This document shows, piece by piece, positions 1 to 9,060 of a DNA stretch of 64,000 nt (its first letter is position 1; each line of letters starts with the position of its first letter). Source of the DNA: Glaciecola nitratireducens FR1064 (GTDB taxonomy: Bacteria; Pseudomonadota; Gammaproteobacteria; Enterobacterales; Alteromonadaceae); contig NC_016041.1 of NCBI RefSeq assembly GCF_000226565.1, forward strand, positions 124,001 to 188,000, in the 5' to 3' direction. The notes under the pieces were generated by a model, which worked only from the letters and a program-made list of their open reading frames with translations, was not told where the DNA came from and did not search any database. Made by a program: the position numbers and the translations under genes.

Positions 1-89
1 GCTCTCTTACGAATTTTGAAATACTATGCAGAAATTGATTCAACATTTGCGTATCTCTGATCATTTTAATTCTCGTTTAAGATAATACC

Positions 90-106
90 GTTCCGCACAG
101 TGGAAC
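90..106. promoter_or_regulatory. IclR-type palindromic operator candidate, site A
   Basis: The 17-bp sequence GTTCCGCACAGTGGAAC is an inverted repeat with 7-bp arms (one mismatch) around a 3-bp spacer. It matches the pattern (A/G)TTCCGC-N3-GCGGAA(T/C) that recurs upstream of the acyl-CoA ligase and of dctP in this window. It lies past the 3' end of the minus-strand membrane gene, so it would serve a gene beginning left of the window. The palindrome is seen directly; the link to an IclR regulator is inference from the shape of known IclR operators. Confidence 0.4.
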
Positions 107-155
107 AAAAAAGCCAAAAAACATCAAGCCATAAATGTACTCAAGACCTACTTTT

Positions 156-1562
156 TTACACAAAAATGAAAATGAAAAAATCTAAGATGACGAGTACCAG
201 TAAACTGTATAGCCCGTTCCACTTAATTCCCATATTAAAGGTGGAGATGCCGGTGATTTTCGCGCTAATTCGCACCGAGGTAGTTGTGGGGGAAATGCCT
301 ATAACAACCGCCCAAGTTACCATCATGACTAAGGCAATAGTAACAGGCATGCTTCCGATACCAGGCAATTGCGATAAAGCACCTGCTACCAATGTGACGG
401 AAATCATCGGGTTAACATACAAAAGTGCCGCGATAAAAATCATCCAAGAAGAAAAAATAAATACTAGCGCAGCAGACATATTTAAATACGCTATTTGCTG
501 TGCAAACCAGTCGAGATCTAGCACCGTCAATAAAAGGCGGCCAATCAGCACTGAACCTGCAAAAAACACAATTTCCGAACGCTGTAACGACAGTCTAAAA
601 AATATGTCAGATGTAAAACGCTTTGTGGTGAGTTGCAGCGCGCTTTGTTTGCCGCGGTCGCGATAAAACTGACCAAATATCCACGCTATACTCACTATCG
701 GCGCGCTAATTAATACCGCAGAAATAGGGCGTAAGGGTGTGCTAAACATGAGTAGCCCAGACAGCAATGTCAATGAGCCCACAACGATCGCGATGGGGTA
801 ACTCACTTTCAAATCTGATAAATTATTTGAAATAGCGGGTACTAGATGACTCAGATATTTCGGCGCTTGGACATGATCGAGCCAAATGCCAAACAAAAGG
901 ATAGCGAGGGTCATGTACAGGCCGTAGGGCATGATGTCTATCCACTGTAGGTTGGGAATGGTAGTGACTAAAAGCGTAATCGTAACTGAAGTTGGCGCCC
1001 AAAGTGGTATGCTGCAAAACCCACGCAGAACCGCTAACATCATGCGACGCTGCCTTGCGCTGATGACACGAACATCAACGGTATCTTTATTGTCGTATAG
1101 ACTACGTTGGATCATGGTGCCCAACAAATTGAGCGCGCCGAGACTCATTAGTATGCCTAATAAATGGCTAGCAAAAGTAAGTAACGCATAACGTCTAACA
1201 GGTTGCTGCTGAAGCAGTGCCAGACCGGTTAAATTGACTGATCTGGAGCTTAATGCTGCTTCTTTTAACAAGCCTAATGCAATTAAAAAGAACGCAAAAA
1301 AGGCTACGCTGCCACACAGCATGCTTAATTGATAAAAGGATATCTGTGATAACGACAGTAATGTTAGGGTTAAGCTGATTGCGATCATCGTGATCACTTT
1401 CGCCGTTAAATCTAAGTGTTTCCATTCGAGCAGAGTAAACAGCGCTAGCATTACAATGGCTAACCGGGCAGGTGCTTGATAGCCAGTCCATTCTGTTATC
1501 AGCGTCGCAAAAAAAACAATGACAAGACACAGAGGAGACAGCCAACGTGGGGCCTTAATCAT
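156..1562 (-). CDS. Multi-span inner-membrane protein, putative transporter
   Basis: This 468-residue protein is almost entirely hydrophobic, with roughly 11-13 predicted membrane segments separated by short loops. A longer polar stretch near residues 155-170 contains a run of Arg residues (ISARQRRMM). The layout suggests a secondary transporter, perhaps of the ion-transporter or anion-permease type, but I do not recognise a diagnostic motif and do not assign a substrate. The start is the ATG that gives MIKAPRW followed at once by the first hydrophobic helix. A near-match to the IclR-type palindrome lies 73-89 nt upstream of the start, so it may be co-regulated with the acyl-CoA and TRAP genes to its right and could carry a related substrate. 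Confidence 0.8.
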   Translation of the reverse strand: MIKAPRWLSPLCLVIVFFATLITEWTGYQAPARLAIVMLALFTLLEWKHLDLTAKVITMIAISLTLTLLSLSQISFYQLSMLCGSVAFFAFFLIALGLLKEAALSSRSVNLTGLALLQQQPVRRYALLTFASHLLGILMSLGALNLLGTMIQRSLYDNKDTVDVRVISARQRRMMLAVLRGFCSIPLWAPTSVTITLLVTTIPNLQWIDIMPYGLYMTLAILLFGIWLDHVQAPKYLSHLVPAISNNLSDLKVSYPIAIVVGSLTLLSGLLMFSTPLRPISAVLISAPIVSIAWIFGQFYRDRGKQSALQLTTKRFTSDIFFRLSLQRSEIVFFAGSVLIGRLLLTVLDLDWFAQQIAYLNMSAALVFIFSSWMIFIAALLYVNPMISVTLVAGALSQLPGIGSMPVTIALVMMVTWAVVIGISPTTTSVRISAKITGISTFNMGIKWNGLYSLLVLVILDFFIFIFV

Positions 1563-1634
1563 TTTTGGCTTTAATTAGCATGGCTTCAATCGTGGAGTTT
1601 AGCGATATTCAATGCTTATTAAGATATCATAATG

Positions 1635-1651
1635 AGCTCGCTTGGCGGAAT
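1635..1651. promoter_or_regulatory. Weak IclR-type operator candidate, site D
   Basis: The sequence AGCTCGCTTGGCGGAAT has one perfect half-site (GCGGAAT) and a degenerate second half. It matches 11 of the 14 non-spacer positions of ATTCCGC-N3-GCGGAAT. It sits upstream of the minus-strand membrane protein starting at 1562. It is weaker than sites A-C and is reported because of its position. Confidence 0.25.
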
Positions 1652-1702
1652 TAAATTCTATCAAATGTATGTTTTCGTGTCGGCTACATTTGATTCCTTG
1701 CC

Positions 1703-1885
1703 GTGTGCATTTATTTTGATTTAGGTAATCTACTAGCTTATGCTCCGTTAATACTTGTGACTATGGCCCTCCTTTTAGAATATATTAAACGAGCTGGTTC
1801 TTTGTTAAATAGATCAGAACGAAATGGGCTCGCAGAGCTAATTAAAATATTTGTTGTTAGAGCGTTCGAGAATAATCATGACTAG
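1703..1885 (+). CDS. Possible small hypothetical protein
   Basis: A 60-codon reading frame opens with GTG and encodes one hydrophobic stretch (about residues 9-26) followed by a charged tail. There is no convincing ribosome-binding site and I recognise no family. It lies between the divergent membrane-protein gene and the VOC gene, where nothing else is coded. It may be a small membrane protein or chance. Confidence 0.2.
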   Translation: MCIYFDLGNLLAYAPLILVTMALLLEYIKRAGSLLNRSERNGLAELIKIFVVRAFENNHD

Positions 1886-1976
1886 TGCATAACGCTTGGA
1901 TTTTTACTCACGGGCTAATGGCTGAAAAAAGTTCATACTCCCTAAATGCAAAACGTTGCTCTGCCAAGGAGATTAA

Positions 1977-2366
1977 ATGCTCAAATCCATTCATCATGCC
2001 GCAATTATTTGCTCAGACTATAAAATATCCAAGCACTTCTATGTTTCAATTCTTGGTTTAGAGCTTATCGCTGAGAATTACCGTGCAGAGCGAGATTCCT
2101 TTAAACTCGATCTTAAACTACCTAATGGCGGCCAAATAGAATTATTTTCATTTCCTAATTCACCAGACAGACCGAGCTTTCCTGAGGCCTTAGGCTTAAG
2201 ACATTTGGCATTTAATGTAGAGTCAGTTGAATCAGTTAAAGCTTACCTTTTGTCTCAAGGAGTGGATGTTGAGCCAATTAGAGTAGATGAATATACCAAT
2301 AGAAAATTCACATTTTTTAGTGACCCAGACGGCCTTCCATTAGAGCTGTATGAGGAAGGGGGTTGA
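1977..2366 (+). CDS. yaeR: VOC-family (glyoxalase-like) metalloprotein, YaeR type
   Basis: A 129-residue single-domain member of the vicinal oxygen chelate fold, with two beta-alpha-beta-beta-beta halves. The opening IHHAAIICSDY, the RDSFKLDL strand, IELFSFP, GLRHLAFNV and the ending FFSDPDGLPLELYE follow E. coli YaeR closely. His near residue 6, Glu in IELFSF, His in LRHLAF and Glu in LELYE are the expected metal ligands. Family length is normal. AAGGAG lies 8 nt before the ATG. The physiological substrate of YaeR proteins is not settled, so glyoxalase I activity should not be assumed. It is a stand-alone gene. Confidence 0.9.
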   Translation: MLKSIHHAAIICSDYKISKHFYVSILGLELIAENYRAERDSFKLDLKLPNGGQIELFSFPNSPDRPSFPEALGLRHLAFNVESVESVKAYLLSQGVDVEPIRVDEYTNRKFTFFSDPDGLPLELYEEGG

Positions 2367-2412
2367 TAAAAGTGACCTCACTCATGGCAGGCAGAAAGCA
2401 GGGAGAATGACG

Positions 2413-2432
2413 CTCGCTAATCGTTCAGCGAG
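2413..2432 (+). other. Small hairpin downstream of the VOC gene
   Basis: CTCGCT and AGCGAG form a perfect 6-bp stem around an 8-nt loop about 50 nt after the VOC stop codon. There is no adjacent T-run, so it is only a weak terminator candidate. Confidence 0.3.
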
Positions 2433-2504
2433 GGCCATATAGCTCAGTTATTTTTCAATTAGTAAAAGTGATACTAGCGACTTTTATAGGGCTTGCAAAA
2501 TGCT

Positions 2505-2521
2505 ATTCCGCATTGCAGAAT
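2505..2521. promoter_or_regulatory. IclR-type palindromic operator candidate, site B
   Basis: ATTCCGCATTGCAGAAT is an inverted repeat with 7-bp arms (one mismatch) around ATT. It lies about 105 nt before the ATG of the acyl-CoA ligase, the first gene of the catabolic operon. It shares size and arm sequence with the sites at 90-106 and 7927-7943. Confidence 0.5.
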
Positions 2522-2624
2522 GTTGGGGCTGTTTTATTGTGTCCGAGTGCCTGCCCGTTTTCTAATAGTGTTGCAGTCATGAATAACGATAAATAATAAC
2601 AACGTTTATTAAAATGAGTGCTTA

Positions 2625-4472
2625 ATGTCCAAACAAACAGAGTTAGAGCTTCTTGCTGATTTAGAAAAAATTAGCCATCAGGACCGATATCATTGTAAAA
2701 CAACATACGATGTTTTCTGTCATGCAGAAGACGAATATGCCTCTAATATCGCTATCGCTGAGCATGTCACTGCAACGAGAGATGAAGCGGCTAAAAAGCT
2801 CACTTTTTCCGAACTAGTCAAAAAAATAAATCAAACAGCAAACCTTTTTACATCATTAGGCGTTCAGCGCACTGATGTTGTCTCTATTCTCTTACCCAAT
2901 TTAACTGAAACTCATCTTAGTTTATGGGCTTCGCAAGCTGTGGCAATTGCCAATCCGATTAATTATCTTTTGCAAGTTGATCACATTGTTGAAATATTAA
3001 ATGAGGTCAAAGCAAAAGTTTTAGTAACGGTTTCCTTGAGTGATGCCACTGACTTAGGCAAGAAAGTGCATGAGATTATTGACCGCGTGCCATCAATTCA
3101 ACATCTACTGCTGCTCGACAGCAGTCATACTGAAAACATCAATAAACAACTAAGCATTACTGACTTCAATAGCGCAATATCAACTCAATTCAGTGAAAGG
3201 CTAACGCAATCAAGTCGTCCTGCTCAAGATGATATTGCCATGTATTTCCATACCGGCGGCACCACGGGGCGACCTAAAATAGCGAAACTATCGCATGGCA
3301 ATATTAGTTTTGTTGTGCAGGTTTATGCTGGTTTTAATGCCTATCATGGTCAATCTGCGGTGTTGAATGCTTTGCCATTGTTTCATGTGTTTGGTGTTAT
3401 TGCGGCAAGCTTGTCGATGTTTATAGTGGGCCGTACGGTCGTGATTATGACTCCCGAAGGCTTTAGGAATCCGAATACAGTGAAGAACTGGTGGTATTTT
3501 GTAAATAAATACCAGGTGTGTTGGTTTCCTACCGTTCCCACCATCATGTCTGTTTTGCTGCAGCAACCTGACGAAGAAATTGACCTCAGCTGCTTCGAGC
3601 ATGCCGGCAGTGGCTCGGCACCTTTACCTCTTGAGTTGAAAACATCCTTTGCACAAAAATTTAATTGCAGCGTAACCAACGGCTACGGCATGACTGAATC
3701 ATCCTGTCTGATTGCTAGAGTGATCCCTGGCTTTGATGTAGATGGGGTTTCTGTAGGCAATGGCATACCGTATACGCGCGTTATTGCTGCCAAACTCATT
3801 GATAATAAAATTAGCCGGGTTTGCAGAGCGAATGAAACGGGCATTATTTTAGTTAAGGGCCCAAATGTCTTCCAAGGCTATTTGAATGAGAGTGATAATG
3901 CCACTGCGTGGGTAGACGGTGAGTGGTTCAATACGGGTGATTTAGGCGTTATCAATGAATTAGGCCATATTCAGCTAACGGGTCGAGCAAAAGACCTGAT
4001 TATCCGTGGTGGTCATAACATTGACCCTCAAGTGATAGAGGATGCATTATTAGCGCATTCAAATGTGGTGCAGGCCGTCGCGATTGGCCAGCCCGATGTT
4101 CATTCTGGAGAGATACCAGTTGCCTATGTGGTGCTAAAAGATAAGCAGCAAACCACAACAACAGAATTAATTGAACACTGCCAAGCGCACATAAGCGAAA
4201 GAGCGGCCATTCCGAAACGCATTGAAATTCTCGATAGCATACCTGTAACTGCGGTAGGCAAAATTTTTAAGCCCGCACTGCGCAATAAAGCCACTGAGTT
4301 CAGCGTAACCAGCTTGTTTAAAAGTCATGACATCAGCGCGCAAGTTAACTCAGAGTTTGACCCAGAAAAGGGGCAGCTTGTGCACATTCGCTTATCAAAT
4401 TCACAAGACCAAAAAAGAGCCGCAGCCTTGCTCGTTGCGTTTCCAGTTTTAGTTAATTACATCAATTCATAA
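2625..4472 (+). CDS. AMP-forming acyl-CoA synthetase
   Basis: A 615-residue member of the ANL adenylating superfamily, which activates a carboxylic acid to its acyl-CoA via an acyl-adenylate. The phosphate-binding loop HTGGTTGRPK is near residue 210. Further motifs are NGYGMTESS near 350, WFNTGDLG near 435, the hinge RAKDLIIRGGHNI near 458, and the C-terminal catalytic Lys in TAVGKIFKP near 545. About 50 residues extend beyond that lysine, longer than usual. The thiolase gene begins 9 nt after its stop and the FadB-like gene follows, so the acid is probably degraded by beta-oxidation. Chain type cannot be read from sequence; the downstream TRAP transporter suggests a water-soluble organic acid. 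An IclR-type palindrome lies upstream. Confidence 0.92.
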   Translation: MSKQTELELLADLEKISHQDRYHCKTTYDVFCHAEDEYASNIAIAEHVTATRDEAAKKLTFSELVKKINQTANLFTSLGVQRTDVVSILLPNLTETHLSLWASQAVAIANPINYLLQVDHIVEILNEVKAKVLVTVSLSDATDLGKKVHEIIDRVPSIQHLLLLDSSHTENINKQLSITDFNSAISTQFSERLTQSSRPAQDDIAMYFHTGGTTGRPKIAKLSHGNISFVVQVYAGFNAYHGQSAVLNALPLFHVFGVIAASLSMFIVGRTVVIMTPEGFRNPNTVKNWWYFVNKYQVCWFPTVPTIMSVLLQQPDEEIDLSCFEHAGSGSAPLPLELKTSFAQKFNCSVTNGYGMTESSCLIARVIPGFDVDGVSVGNGIPYTRVIAAKLIDNKISRVCRANETGIILVKGPNVFQGYLNESDNATAWVDGEWFNTGDLGVINELGHIQLTGRAKDLIIRGGHNIDPQVIEDALLAHSNVVQAVAIGQPDVHSGEIPVAYVVLKDKQQTTTTELIEHCQAHISERAAIPKRIEILDSIPVTAVGKIFKPALRNKATEFSVTSLFKSHDISAQVNSEFDPEKGQLVHIRLSNSQDQKRAAALLVAFPVLVNYINS

Positions 4473-4481
4473 GGAAAAAAT

Positions 4482-5681
4482 ATGCAAGATGCCTATATTT
4501 ATGATGCTGCAAGAACCGCATTTGGACGTCATGCAGGCGTATTATCCTCTGTTCGACCAGACGATATGCTCGCACATCTTATTAAAACCTTAGTGCAACG
4601 CAACGATTTTGATTTAGCCCTGTATGAAGATGTGATTGCTGGTAATACCAATCAGGCCGGTGAAGATAGTCGAAACGTCGCTCGTACTGCTGGGCTTTTA
4701 GCTGGCTTACCCATTGAAACCGGGGGCTTAACGGTTAACCGTTTGTGTGGTTCAAGTTTAGCGGCGGCTTTAGATGCAGCGCGATGTGTTAAAGCCAATG
4801 AAGGTGAGTTATTTGTTGCCTGTGGCGTTGAGTCTATGAGTCGAGCGCCTTTCGTTTTAGCAAAAGCAACTTCACCTTTTGCTCGCCAGCAAGAAATGTT
4901 TGATACCACCATGGGTGCGCGATTTACTAACCCCGAAATTATTAAGCAGTTTGGCGCCCATTCCATGCCTGAAACGGCAGACAACATTGCTAGCGACCTC
5001 GATATAAGCAGAGAAGAGAGTGATGTGTTTGCAGCCGCCTCGCAAGCCAAATATGAAGCGGCTCGAGTCGCGGGATATTTTGACGATGAAATTATTCCTA
5101 TTGAAGTGTCGCAAGGTCGTAATAAGCCAGCAATTAGCGTGGCAACAGATGAGCATCCAAGGCCATCTTCAACACTAGATGCGCTCGGACAACTAAAGCC
5201 ATTGTTTGGTGGGGTGGTTACCGCGGGTAACGCTTCAGGCATTAACGATGGTGCTTCCGCTATGATAATTGGTAGCAAGAATGTGGGTGAACAAGCAGGT
5301 GTCAAAGCTCGCGGTAGAATTATTGCAGGCGCCATTGCTGGAGTGCCACCCCGCGTTATGGGCTTAGGACCGGTTCCTGCATCAAAAAAAGCACTAGCCA
5401 GAGCGGGTCTAACCCTAGCAGATATGGATGTTCTAGAATTTAATGAGGCCTTTGCGGTGCAAGCTTTAGGCTGTATGAAAGAGCTTGGTATTGCGTTTGA
5501 CGACCCTCGCGTTAATCAAAATGGTGGTGCGATCGCGATTGGTCATCCTTTGGGGGCGAGCGGTACGCGCATTATGCTCACCGCATTACGTCAGTTAGAA
5601 AGAACAGGCGGGCGCTATGCATTAGCCACGATGTGTATTGGTATTGGTCAAGGTATCGCCGTCGTTATTGAGCGTGTATAG
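4482..5681 (+). CDS. Acetyl-CoA C-acyltransferase (thiolase)
   Basis: A 399-residue thiolase of normal family length, catalysing CoA-dependent cleavage of 3-oxoacyl-CoA to acetyl-CoA and a shortened acyl-CoA. The nucleophilic Cys is residue 89 in NRLCGSS. The His of GGAIAIGHPLGASG and the second Cys of ATMCIGIGQG near the C-terminus complete the active site. The start ATG follows AAGGAAAAAAT, 9 nt after the ligase stop, which indicates translation from the same message. Sequence alone does not separate PaaJ/PcaF-type (beta-ketoadipyl) from FadA-type substrates. Confidence 0.93.
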   Translation: MQDAYIYDAARTAFGRHAGVLSSVRPDDMLAHLIKTLVQRNDFDLALYEDVIAGNTNQAGEDSRNVARTAGLLAGLPIETGGLTVNRLCGSSLAAALDAARCVKANEGELFVACGVESMSRAPFVLAKATSPFARQQEMFDTTMGARFTNPEIIKQFGAHSMPETADNIASDLDISREESDVFAAASQAKYEAARVAGYFDDEIIPIEVSQGRNKPAISVATDEHPRPSSTLDALGQLKPLFGGVVTAGNASGINDGASAMIIGSKNVGEQAGVKARGRIIAGAIAGVPPRVMGLGPVPASKKALARAGLTLADMDVLEFNEAFAVQALGCMKELGIAFDDPRVNQNGGAIAIGHPLGASGTRIMLTALRQLERTGGRYALATMCIGIGQGIAVVIERV

Positions 5682-5724
5682 CGGTTTTGCAATAAAAAAT
5701 ATTCTAAAAGTAAGGAATTAATTT

Positions 5725-7833
5725 ATGTCAGTAGTTAGTTATGAATTGGTCGGTGATATTGGTGTTATTCGTTTAAATAATCCGCCCGTTAATGCGCTCT
5801 CACATGCGCTGCGCATCGGCGTTCAAGATGCCGTTTCCAAAGCACAAGACGATAGCTCTTTAGCCTTAGTACTTATTTGTGAAGGGCGTACGTTTATCGC
5901 GGGAGCTGATATTTCTGAATTTGGCAAAGCCCCAATGATGCCGTCGTTGCCTGAACTACTGATTGATATCGAATCGTCGAAAAAACCTATCATTGCCGCC
6001 ATTCACGGCACAGCGCTTGGTGGTGGATTAGAAACTGCGCTGGCTTGCCATTATCGATGTGCATTGCCTAGTGCTCAGGTGGGTTTACCCGAAGTTAAAT
6101 TAGGTTTGTTGCCGGGGGCAGGTGGAACACAAAGAGTGCCTCGCTTAGTTGGCGTCAAAGCTGCACTTGATTTAATCACCAGCGGCACACCGATTGCGGC
6201 CTCAAAAGCACTGAGCATTGGCTTGATTGACAAGGTGGTTGATGGTGATTTACTGAGTGGCGCGCTGGAGTTTGCCAAAGAGGTCATTGAACAAGGCGCT
6301 ACGCTTAAAAAAATCAGCGATTTGGAAGTTGAAAAACAAGGTGATTCACCCGAATTCTTTTCCGAGCTATTTGCTGAATGGCGAATAACATTGAGCAAAC
6401 GCTATCGCGGACAAGAAGCACCGCAACGCATTGTTGACTGTATTGAAGCTGCCGTAAATAAACCTTTTAATGAGGGCTTAAAAATTGAAAGGGAATTATT
6501 TATGGAATGCATGCAGTCCTCTCAGTCTGCTGCATTGCGTCACTTATTTTTTGCAGAAAGAATGTCGTCAAAGGTAAACGGCTTACCAAAAGACACGCAG
6601 CTTAAAGATATCAAACGAGTCGGTATTATTGGCGGCGGTACAATGGGCGGCGGCATTGCAATGAATTTTGTTAATGTTGGCATTCCAGTGACTTTGTTGG
6701 AAATTAATGACGAAGCCTTGCAGCGGGGCAAAGACATTATCGCCAAAAACTACGCGATCACGGTAAGCAAGGGTAAATTAAGCGCGGAATTGGCAGACGA
6801 ACGTCAAGGCATGATCACAGGCACCACCGACTATAATGAATTAGCCAACATGGACTTGGTTATCGAAGCCGTATTTGAAAATTTGGATATCAAAAAACAA
6901 GTATTTAAAAAACTGGATGCGGTATGTAAACAAGGCGCTATATTAGCCACTAATACTTCCTATCAAGATGTTGATTTAATTGCTCAAGCTACGTCAAGAC
7001 CACAAGATGTGATTGGTCTACACTTCTTCAGCCCGGCTAACGTCATGAAATTACTCGAAATTGTTCGCGGAGAACACACTTCTGATCAAGTCCTTGCTAC
7101 CTCAATGGCAGTGGCAAAATCAATTAAAAAAGTTCCTGCATTGTCCCGCGTCTGCTACGGCTTTATTGGGAATCGTATGCTGCGCCCGTATGTTCGAGAA
7201 TCACAGCTATGCTTACTAGAAGGCTCAACACCGCAAGCTATAGATTCTGTTATGCAACGCTTTGGAATGGCAATGGGACCATTAGCAGTCAGCGATTTAG
7301 CTGGCATAGATATTGGCTATAAGGCGAGAGAAGGTTTAAGTGACGAACAAAAAGGTGATATCAGAACCTACTGTATTGCTGATGCGCTATACGAAATGGG
7401 CCGACTAGGACAAAAAACCGGAGCGGGCTTTTATCAATATGATCCTAATACTAGGCAACGTATTCCTGATCCGAAAGTACTCGAAGTGATTGAGGAACAG
7501 GCTGAGAAGAGAGGGGTCGAGCGCAAAGATATACTCGACCACACGATCTTGCAGCGTTTGACTTTCGCCTTGATCAACGAAGGGTTTAAAATATTGGAAG
7601 AAGGGATTGCGCAACGCCCCAGTGATATCGACGTTGTTTACGTTTTCGGTTACGGATTCCCAGCTTACCGCGGAGGCCCGATGTTTTATGCGGATACGAT
7701 TGGCTTAGAAACCGTTTATAAGACTATTTGCGAATTCAGCAAAACCTACGGTGAGGAGTTTTGGCAACCGGCCGCCTTGTTGAAACAGCTTGTTGAGGAA
7801 GGAAAGACCTTAACTCAGTGGGCAAATGAATAA
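5725..7833 (+). CDS. Bifunctional enoyl-CoA hydratase / 3-hydroxyacyl-CoA dehydrogenase
   Basis: A 702-residue multifunctional beta-oxidation enzyme. The N-terminal crotonase domain (about 1-190) carries the oxyanion-hole segments FIAGADISEFG and HGTALGGGLETALA and a catalytic Glu in GLPEVKLGLLPGAGG. The NAD-binding dehydrogenase domain begins near 295 with GIIGGGTMGGGIA and includes the catalytic His of GLHFFSPANVMKLLE and GFIGNRML. A duplicated C-terminal helical dehydrogenase domain follows. It lacks the long N-terminus of classical FadB and resembles FadJ-like or peroxisomal-type MFE. It follows the thiolase gene by 43 nt with AAGGAA before the ATG, giving ligase, thiolase and hydratase/dehydrogenase in order. 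No acyl-CoA dehydrogenase is adjacent. Confidence 0.92.
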   Translation: MSVVSYELVGDIGVIRLNNPPVNALSHALRIGVQDAVSKAQDDSSLALVLICEGRTFIAGADISEFGKAPMMPSLPELLIDIESSKKPIIAAIHGTALGGGLETALACHYRCALPSAQVGLPEVKLGLLPGAGGTQRVPRLVGVKAALDLITSGTPIAASKALSIGLIDKVVDGDLLSGALEFAKEVIEQGATLKKISDLEVEKQGDSPEFFSELFAEWRITLSKRYRGQEAPQRIVDCIEAAVNKPFNEGLKIERELFMECMQSSQSAALRHLFFAERMSSKVNGLPKDTQLKDIKRVGIIGGGTMGGGIAMNFVNVGIPVTLLEINDEALQRGKDIIAKNYAITVSKGKLSAELADERQGMITGTTDYNELANMDLVIEAVFENLDIKKQVFKKLDAVCKQGAILATNTSYQDVDLIAQATSRPQDVIGLHFFSPANVMKLLEIVRGEHTSDQVLATSMAVAKSIKKVPALSRVCYGFIGNRMLRPYVRESQLCLLEGSTPQAIDSVMQRFGMAMGPLAVSDLAGIDIGYKAREGLSDEQKGDIRTYCIADALYEMGRLGQKTGAGFYQYDPNTRQRIPDPKVLEVIEEQAEKRGVERKDILDHTILQRLTFALINEGFKILEEGIAQRPSDIDVVYVFGYGFPAYRGGPMFYADTIGLETVYKTICEFSKTYGEEFWQPAALLKQLVEEGKTLTQWANE

Positions 7834-7926
7834 ACAATTTATTAGCTATAAACCCGTTGCAGCGCGTTATTAATATTGCAGAGCCACATTTGTTAATATA
7901 GAGTAAACAAAATAAATGGTTCATTA

Positions 7927-7943
7927 ATTCCGCTAAGCGAAAT
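7927..7943. promoter_or_regulatory. IclR-type palindromic operator candidate, site C
   Basis: ATTCCGCTAAGCGAAAT is an inverted repeat with 7-bp arms (one mismatch) around TAA. It is 30 nt before the dctP start, between the catabolic and transporter genes, where an operator or activator site for the TRAP genes would be expected. It shares the consensus of sites A and B. Confidence 0.5.
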
Positions 7944-7972
7944 TGTATTGACGCTAATGAGAAATTACAATA

Positions 7973-9037
7973 ATGAATAAAGTTAGCCGCCTTCTGCGCG
8001 TTGCAACATTGGCTGTTATGGTCTTGAGCACAAGCGTTGCTGCCGCGCAAACGGTTCTCACCTATGGCGAGCCTGGGCCAAATAGGGGCGCGCGCGCTGC
8101 TGCCACTAAATGGTTTGCCCAAGAAGTTGAGTCTCGTTCGGGCGGTGATTTGAAAATTAAAATCATGTGGGGTGGTGCGTTATTTAAGGCAAATGCATCA
8201 CGCCAGTCAGTCGCTGCGGGCGTGGTGGACATAGGGACGATTATTGCCGATTATTTCCCAAAGGAAATGGTCTCTTATTCACTCACAAACCTCCCTTTTG
8301 CAAACCTTGACCCTTGGGTTGGTCTCAAAGCCAATTATGACCACATGAAATCCCCAGCAGTATCACGTCATTTGGCCGACCAGAATTTGGTCTTCGTGAC
8401 TTCATACATGCTATCCAACGTTGTTATGCTGTGCACAGGTGATGCAGTTCGCACAATCGAGGACATAAAAGGAAAAAAGATACGAGGAGTAGGGACCTTC
8501 GGGAAGATATTCGGTGACCTCGGGGCAAATTTAGTTAGCATGAGTATTTATAAAGCGTATCAAGGACTCGACAACGGTCTTCTCGATTGCACTCAGGGTT
8601 ACATGAACGCATCGCTAGCTCTTAAGCATCATGAAGTGGCGGATAGCTTAACCAAACTCAATTGGGGAATTTATACGGGCTTAGGCATCTTCATGAATCA
8701 AGATGCACTTAAGCGCTTGAGCCCATCCCAAATAGCTGTTCTACATGAAGTAGGCGCTGACTTCGCCGATTATCTAGGTCAAAATGTCATGGGTTCAGAC
8801 AACAAAGCGGAGCAACGTTTTCGAGAAGGAATTGACGGGCGTAAGCTTGAAATAATCGATTTCTCACCCGAAGACTCTCGTAAACTTTATTCTGCCAGCG
8901 AATTCCATATCACGAAATGGGAAAACGAAGCGATCAAAAGCGGCTTAGATGGAAAGGCGATGGTGCAAAATTACGAAGCTTCGTTGAAAAAATACACTCA
9001 AGAGCGCGACGTGCAAGGTTATCCTTGGGCACGTTAA
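7973..9037 (+). CDS. dctP: TRAP transporter solute-binding protein (DctP family)
   Basis: A 354-residue periplasmic binding protein. A Sec signal peptide of about 25 residues ends in VAAAQT. The mature part has family landmarks: early GEPGPNRGA, WGGALFKAN, the central KGKKIRGVGTFGKIFGDLG segment that normally contacts the substrate carboxylate through Arg, and the helical C-terminus. DctQ and DctM genes follow immediately, making a complete TRAP system driven by ion gradients. Neighbouring acyl-CoA genes suggest an organic acid substrate. Substrate identity is not readable here. Confidence 0.92.
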   Translation: MNKVSRLLRVATLAVMVLSTSVAAAQTVLTYGEPGPNRGARAAATKWFAQEVESRSGGDLKIKIMWGGALFKANASRQSVAAGVVDIGTIIADYFPKEMVSYSLTNLPFANLDPWVGLKANYDHMKSPAVSRHLADQNLVFVTSYMLSNVVMLCTGDAVRTIEDIKGKKIRGVGTFGKIFGDLGANLVSMSIYKAYQGLDNGLLDCTQGYMNASLALKHHEVADSLTKLNWGIYTGLGIFMNQDALKRLSPSQIAVLHEVGADFADYLGQNVMGSDNKAEQRFREGIDGRKLEIIDFSPEDSRKLYSASEFHITKWENEAIKSGLDGKAMVQNYEASLKKYTQERDVQGYPWAR

Positions 9038-9060
9038 TTTAACTACATAGAGTTTATATT

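Noticed and set aside
4652-5335. Long antisense open frame (227 codons) inside the thiolase gene
   Set aside because: It is the shadow of a well-supported thiolase with an intact active site; its protein is low in complexity and matches no family.
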